A stretch of 64,000 bases of DNA, taken from positions 88,003-152,002 of the forward strand of contig DJTE01000029.1 of NCBI GenBank assembly GCA_002439165.1. Direction: 5' to 3'. How positions within the stretch are numbered: the stretch's first letter is position 1; each line of letters opens with the position of its first letter. The DNA is from Chryseobacterium indologenes. Lineage in GTDB: Bacteria; Bacteroidota; Bacteroidia; Flavobacteriales; Weeksellaceae. The notes under the pieces are model-generated. The model ran no database searches and was not told the DNA's origin. It saw only the letters and a list, made by a program, of their open reading frames with translations. This document shows positions 60,195-64,000 of the stretch, piece after piece. A program made the translations under genes and the position numbers.

Positions 60195-61640
60195 CTAAAT
60201 ATTTTTCAAATAGACTTTAAACTCCGTTGGTTGTAATAGCAGTTCCTTATCAATATCCGTGATTTCAAAAAAATCCGCGGTGTTTTTTTCTTCATCAAAA
60301 TTATACAGTCTGTAAATTACGTATTGATCTGGCTTGGTTTCAGCAAAAAGTTTTTCATTTATTGTAAAATTAAAAGGAGTTTCTTCCCCTCCGGAGGTTG
60401 TTTTTACTTCAATATACTTTTCTCTTCCATTTTTATCAAATGAAAGAATGTCATAGCCTTTTCCATCTTCAACAATTTTAACGTTTTCTGCCAATTTAAA
60501 TAATCCCTTTTTTTCTAATATTAAAATTTCATGCAACCGGACCAATTCCTCTCCCAGATCACCCAACTCCTTATTTTCAATATTTTTTTTAATAAAATCA
60601 ACATTTCCTCCGGCAAATGATGGACTCATTTCAGGCAGTTCATTTAAAGTACTTTTAGGTTTGTTTCTTCTGGTTAAATAATCACTAAAAATGTCATCGG
60701 GATTTTTTTTGAACCAGACCAACTCAATGATTTTATCATAGTGATGATCATTTTCTGTTATAAAATCAACGACTAAATCGATTAAAGCTTCCCAGTCCCA
60801 GTCATTCAACTCATCAAAATCAATAGTATTCCATCTTAAATGAGTGGGAATATGTTTGCTGCAAATAGTTTTTTGATCTCCGGACAGCGTGGAATCTGTT
60901 TCGTAATGATAATCTAATTTGTATACTATTTTGTTTTTTACGGCATCTACACCCACTGTAAAAAATATATTCTTCTTAAAATCACCTTTTTTATAAATCC
61001 GTGCCCATGTATAAGGTTTGAATTTTGAAACCCTCTTTCCATTATCCCAGCCTAGCTGGCTCCAGGCTCTGATATTTGAACACTCATATCCGGAAAGTCT
61101 TTTAACCACTTCATCAGACCAGAATTTAGTTTTACTCCAGACAGTATTCAAAATATATTGTTTAGCACTAAAGTGTACGCTGTCATCTTTATGATAAACT
61201 TCATTTGCCCATTCGGAAAAGAATATTAATTCCTGATTATTAAAAAACGGGTTCTTATGTTTATCATATATATTCCTTTTTAAATCATAAAACCGGTGAT
61301 AATTGCCATTGTTTTGCCAGTATATCCTGGATTCTTCCAAAGCGGTAAACCCATACAGATCCTTACTTAATTTTTTCGCATTTCCAATACCTAAAGATTC
61401 ACACAAATCATAAAAGCCATAGCCATGATCATTCTTGTTCTTATAAATCACCACCGCACTTATTAAGGGACGGTTATACTGATTTTCAAATGCTGAAATA
61501 TCCCCTAATGTTGTGCTTAAAATATTTCTGTCATTATCCAGAGATAAATCAAGATTCAGTTGTTTGGCTACATCTTCATAAAATATAGGTCTATTAGCTC
61601 GGCATTGGTCAATTAAATATTGTCTGATTTTCTGATTCAT
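60195..61640 (-). CDS. DUF3883-domain protein, putative PD-(D/E)xK nuclease
   Basis: The C-terminal about 110 residues match the DUF3883 fold: LGDLGEELV near its start, then KGYDILSFDKNGREKYIEVKTTSG. This contains the D...ExK core of restriction-like nucleases, followed by TPFNFTINEKLFAE. The first about 100 residues look helical and winged-helix-like (QYLIDQCRANRPIFYEDVAKQLNLD). The middle is unrecognised. Such proteins often occur in restriction or other defence loci, but no partner gene is adjacent. The gene is single and AT-rich. Confidence 0.8.
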   Translation of the reverse strand: MNQKIRQYLIDQCRANRPIFYEDVAKQLNLDLSLDNDRNILSTTLGDISAFENQYNRPLISAVVIYKNKNDHGYGFYDLCESLGIGNAKKLSKDLYGFTALEESRIYWQNNGNYHRFYDLKRNIYDKHKNPFFNNQELIFFSEWANEVYHKDDSVHFSAKQYILNTVWSKTKFWSDEVVKRLSGYECSNIRAWSQLGWDNGKRVSKFKPYTWARIYKKGDFKKNIFFTVGVDAVKNKIVYKLDYHYETDSTLSGDQKTICSKHIPTHLRWNTIDFDELNDWDWEALIDLVVDFITENDHHYDKIIELVWFKKNPDDIFSDYLTRRNKPKSTLNELPEMSPSFAGGNVDFIKKNIENKELGDLGEELVRLHEILILEKKGLFKLAENVKIVEDGKGYDILSFDKNGREKYIEVKTTSGGEETPFNFTINEKLFAETKPDQYVIYRLYNFDEEKNTADFFEITDIDKELLLQPTEFKVYLKNI

Positions 61641-61890
61641 GGTTATTCCTTAAGTTATTCTCTCAAATTTATCTAAATATATTGTAATACTCAAAATGCA
61701 GCATTCATTATAAAATGACAGAGATGCCTGTTTACAGCAGGTCTTTTAATTTCAGAATCTACACAAATAGCCTACGCCATTGTTTTTCAAACCATTACAC
61801 AGGCAATCACTCTAAAAAATATTTTATTTTTGGTGATTATATATTTCTTTACACAAACCTAATAAGAAAATAATTAGTATCTTTAATTTT
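61641..61890. other. AT-rich spacer in the accessory segment
   Basis: I see no gene or defined site between the divergent DUF3883 gene and the small orphan gene. The stretch is very AT-rich. Confidence 0.4.
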
Positions 61891-62109
61891 ATGAAAGGAT
61901 TTATATTTATTAAAGATTTTAGTAGTGATACATTTAAAATCAATGTTTCACAAATAAAGTATATTCACAAACCTCAATATGCATTGTTACCAGTTGAAAC
62001 GAGTTCAGGAGAGGTATTTACACGAATATATTTAGATAAAGATACTATTATACTTACACGGTTAAGTGTGGATGAAGTTGAAAAGTTAATCTCTGAAAGT
62101 CAGGATTGA
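61891..62109 (+). CDS. Small orphan protein, 72 residues
   Basis: The frame encodes MKGFIFIKDF and then a compact mixed alpha/beta sequence ending VEKLISESQD. It may be a small domain with a beta-rich start (FKINVSQIKYIH) and a final helix. I do not recognise it. The 3' end overlaps the small leftward gene at 62086-62247 by 24 bases in convergent orientation. Confidence 0.6.
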   Translation: MKGFIFIKDFSSDTFKINVSQIKYIHKPQYALLPVETSSGEVFTRIYLDKDTIILTRLSVDEVEKLISESQD

Positions 62110-62247
62110 AGCACATTCAAGTATTTCATTAACTTTTTCTAAAATCTTTTTGTTCTCAAAAAGACTTTTTCCATTTAGCATTTTTGCAATTTTTAGAGCA
62201 GTCTCATTAATATTTAATGTAGGCTCTTGTGTTGGTTTGTTTCCCAT
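62086..62247 (-). CDS. Small helical protein, 53 residues
   Basis: A 53-codon frame starts MGNKPTQEPTLNINETALKIAKML and ends ECASILTFRD. The composition is helical and charged, with no membrane segment. It is short, so ordinary callers may miss it. It converges with, and overlaps by 24 bases, the orphan gene at 61891. The function is unknown. I consider it a plausible gene because of its amino-acid balance, not because of homology. Confidence 0.5.
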   Translation of the reverse strand: MGNKPTQEPTLNINETALKIAKMLNGKSLFENKKILEKVNEILECASILTFRD

Positions 62248-62327
62248 AATATTTAAAGTTTTGATTAATTTTTAGTCAGTATTGGTTAATCTTATTTCCT
62301 ACATATACAAAAAGAAAGAGAACTGAA

Positions 62328-62579
62328 TTAGTTCTCTTTATCCTTTTTCTTAGGTTTAAAAATCAAGGTTTGCTTAATTAATTGGTCAAACTTTGATAGC
62401 TTCTGTATAAACTCTGATTTTATTAATGGTGTTTCATCTATGTAGATTACTTTATTTGCATCCAGTATTAAGTAACCGAATTTGTCTTTAATATCATCTA
62501 CATAGAAATACTCCTCACCATCTATAATAGTGTGTCTCACTTGTTCGTGTTTAAGCTGTTCACTTATTGTCATTGACAT
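62328..62579 (-). CDS. Small protein coupled to the IS1595 transposase
   Basis: The 83-residue protein (MSMTISEQLKHEQVRHTIIDGEEYFYVDDI, then a Lys-rich tail KPKKKDKEN) overlaps the end of the transposase gene by 10 bases on the same strand, so it is expressed with it. The segment IDGEEYFYVDDIKDKFGY faintly recalls antirepressor-type N-terminal domains. It may be an accessory gene carried by the insertion sequence. Confidence 0.65.
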   Translation of the reverse strand: MSMTISEQLKHEQVRHTIIDGEEYFYVDDIKDKFGYLILDANKVIYIDETPLIKSEFIQKLSKFDQLIKQTLIFKPKKKDKEN

Positions 62580-63496
62580 AATTCTTTGTACTTAGTTCTG
62601 ATATTTGAATTTGATAACAAATATCTGAATTTTTCTTGGTCTGAGACCTTTCTCAGGTTAAATCTGTATACAAACTCATCAACATATTTTTGGAGGTGCT
62701 TTTTAGAAACGTGATTATACATTCCTGAAACACTCTTTTTAAGTATATTCCAACTTCCTTCGATATTGTTTGTATGTACAGAACTATCCTGCAAACTTAC
62801 ATACTCTTTTTTAGAATGGTCTATGATTCTGTGGTCATAATATTTATCTAAACCTGTATATCCTAACCATTCATCAGAAATCAGGGTTGTAGTTTCTGGA
62901 TTTACATATCTACAAACTAATGGCTGAATACTACTTCTCTTTGTATCAGGTACAACAAAGGCATTCATCTTACCATCTCTTTGAAGCATTCCCATTACTG
63001 GTGTTTTATCCTTAAAACTACGTCCCTGAGAGTTTTTAACCTTTTTGTCTTTGTGTCTGTTCTTGTTCTTTCCTCCAATAAATGTTTCATCACATTCAAC
63101 AACACCCTCTAACTCATTACCATTCTCAATACCAAAACAAGCTCTAATTCTTTGTAGCATGAACCATGCAGTCTTTTGAGTTACTCCAATATCTTTGGAT
63201 AACTGTATTGAACTGATTCCCTTTTTATGAGATGTAACTAGCCAAATAGCCATAAACCATTTACGAAGGCTGATTTTTGAGTTCTCAAACAATGTTCCTG
63301 TTTTGACATTAAAGTATTTACCAGTATTCTTACATCTATACTGGTTATTTTTACACTTATATACTTTTGATGATTCATCAAAAGGACTTACAGGAACTTT
63401 GCTCCATTTCATTATCTCTAAGTAGTCAATACAATCCTGCTCAGTAGAAAATATTTGAGTAAGTTCAAAAACCGATTTTATGTTGGTGTTAAACAT
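62570..63496 (-). CDS. IS1595-family (ISXO2-like) transposase
   Basis: The 308-residue DDE-type transposase has an N-terminal zinc-ribbon-like segment (YKCKNNQYRCKNTGKYFNV), a helix-turn-helix (IQLSKDIGVTQKTAWFMLQRIR), and the catalytic core. The first acid is in VVECDETFIGGKNKNRHKD, the second in LISDEWLGY, and the terminal region in HTNNIEGSWNILKKSV. It appears full length. I could not find convincing terminal inverted repeats, so the element boundaries are not defined. Confidence 0.9.
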   Translation of the reverse strand: MFNTNIKSVFELTQIFSTEQDCIDYLEIMKWSKVPVSPFDESSKVYKCKNNQYRCKNTGKYFNVKTGTLFENSKISLRKWFMAIWLVTSHKKGISSIQLSKDIGVTQKTAWFMLQRIRACFGIENGNELEGVVECDETFIGGKNKNRHKDKKVKNSQGRSFKDKTPVMGMLQRDGKMNAFVVPDTKRSSIQPLVCRYVNPETTTLISDEWLGYTGLDKYYDHRIIDHSKKEYVSLQDSSVHTNNIEGSWNILKKSVSGMYNHVSKKHLQKYVDEFVYRFNLRKVSDQEKFRYLLSNSNIRTKYKELCQ

Positions 63497-63524
63497 GATT
63501 AATATTTATTGGTGTGTTAAACTT

Positions 63525-63935
63525 TTACTCTTTATCTAAGAAGAAAGGAGTACTACCAACCCATTGAATCTTTGTATCACTTATTTTCTTGAATTTGTAT
63601 TGCCCTGAAGAAGCTCCTGCTGTTATTGTAAACTCATAGTAATAGTCTGAGGTCTGTTCTACTACTTTAGCAGGTTGCCCTGTAGCTGCTGTCTGAGTTA
63701 AAACTGCCTTGTAACTGGTGTAAGGAGTTACAAGTATAAAATCATCATTGGTGAACTTGAAATAGCTTGTTGATGTATTAGAAATTTTCCAGCTTCCCTT
63801 AATCCATGCAGGAGGGTTAAAGTACTGAGTTGTTACAGGGTTGTTTTGTTGTGGTATTGAGTCATCATCGTTGTTACTTGAACATCTAACAAATAGCAAT
63901 GTTGTAAGAGTTAAGGCTAATAAAGTCTTTTTCAT
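63525..63935 (-). CDS. Lipocalin-like lipoprotein, hypothetical
   Basis: The protein starts MKKTLLALTLTTLLFVRCSSNNDDD. This is a lipoprotein signal with Cys near 18 followed by acidic residues, as often seen in surface lipoproteins of this phylum. The remaining about 115 residues include PAWIKGSWKISNTSTSYFKFTNDDF, reminiscent of lipocalin-like domains. The family is uncertain. I use the ATG at 63935; the frame extends 10 codons upstream without need. It lies 28 bases upstream of the transposase gene and could be a passenger or the element's flank. Confidence 0.72.
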   Translation of the reverse strand: MKKTLLALTLTTLLFVRCSSNNDDDSIPQQNNPVTTQYFNPPAWIKGSWKISNTSTSYFKFTNDDFILVTPYTSYKAVLTQTAATGQPAKVVEQTSDYYYEFTITAGASSGQYKFKKISDTKIQWVGSTPFFLDKE

Positions 63936-63974
63936 AAGATAGATTTTAAATCTACCCAAACCCAATGTAGAAAA

Positions 63975-63992
63975 TTTGGGATCAGTCCCAAA
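63975..63992. other. Short perfect hairpin near the window end
   Basis: TTTGGGA and TCCCAAA pair around a TCAG loop, about 40 bases upstream of the lipoprotein start. It could be an operator or part of an insertion-sequence end. Confidence 0.35.
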
Positions 63993-64000
63993 AGTTGTGG

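Noticed and set aside
62254..63524. Terminal inverted repeats of the IS1595 element
   Set aside because: Partial similarity such as AAAGTTT near both sides is too short and AT-rich to define ends.
60195..64000. A complete multi-gene defence island
   Set aside because: Only the DUF3883 gene looks defence-related; the neighbours are small orphans, an IS and a lipoprotein, with no partner enzymes.
1..64000. tRNA, rRNA or CRISPR arrays
   Set aside because: No cloverleaf-like sequences, rRNA segments or regularly spaced direct repeats with unique spacers were seen; the only short direct repeats of note are the REP copies at 55.3 kb.

Overview
The window looks like chromosomal DNA of a Chryseobacterium-like member of the Flavobacteriia (Bacteroidota). 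The evidence is a type IX secretion C-terminal sorting domain, PorT, a GLPGLI-family protein, double-glycine Cys-rich peptides, menaquinone methylation by UbiE/MenG next to PorT, and TAnnTTTG-type -7 promoter boxes placed very close to start codons. Most of it is ordinary housekeeping DNA. The last 4 kb (about 60.0-64.0 kb) is more AT-rich by eye and looks accessory.

Layout. 1-9.5 kb: end of an unidentified gene, rarA, yidD-lgt, nnrDE, mscL, a serA-like dehydrogenase, a HAD protein, idi and gcvT. 9.5-13 kb: a GG-leader peptide, an ArsC/Spx-like protein, a thioesterase, a GLPGLI protein and a serine hydrolase. 13-17 kb: a fluoride riboswitch in front of a fluoride-type CLC transporter, then a LysR regulator and a YeiH-type exporter. 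17.3-18.1 kb: two related GG-leader peptides with identical cysteine spacing, one of them only 59 codons long. 18-25 kb: an MFS transporter, rny, a 6S RNA candidate, zapA and a coiled-coil partner, porT-ubiE, and a KAS III enzyme. 25-40 kb: a metallophosphoesterase, a degenerate deacetylase-like protein, threonine dehydrogenase, ggt, a Glt-type symporter, a lipid kinase, two DUF3857/transglutaminase paralogues and gyrB. 40-50 kb: cydAB, a ClbS-like protein, a delta-60-repeat T9SS cargo, lysS with a C-terminal extension, rlmF, a cytochrome c lipoprotein, and a membrane-protein gene broken by an in-frame amber codon. 50.5-59.1 kb: a trp operon with a leader peptide (three consecutive Trp codons) and an attenuator, in the order trpE-G-D-C-F-[REP repeats + IS200-like transposase]-orf-GNAT-trpB-trpA. 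59.2-64 kb: lipB, a short gene remnant, a DUF3883 putative nuclease, small orphan genes, an IS1595-family transposase with an overlapping small gene, and a lipoprotein.

How the parts work together. The trp block makes tryptophan and appears to be controlled by ribosome-mediated attenuation. The CLC transporter appears to be controlled by fluoride through an RNA switch that could hide or free the ribosome binding site. CydAB is a high-affinity oxidase and has an FNR-like palindrome upstream. ZapA, 6S RNA and RNase Y form a growth and RNA-metabolism cluster. The strongest unusual signals are the REP/transposase module that supplies the C-terminus of trpF, the pair of six-cysteine GG peptides, the fluoride switch, the trp leader, and three homologous terminator hairpins that keep the same mismatch. 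I did not find a convincing new multi-gene defence or biosynthetic system. The DUF3883 gene and the GG peptides are the nearest leads.
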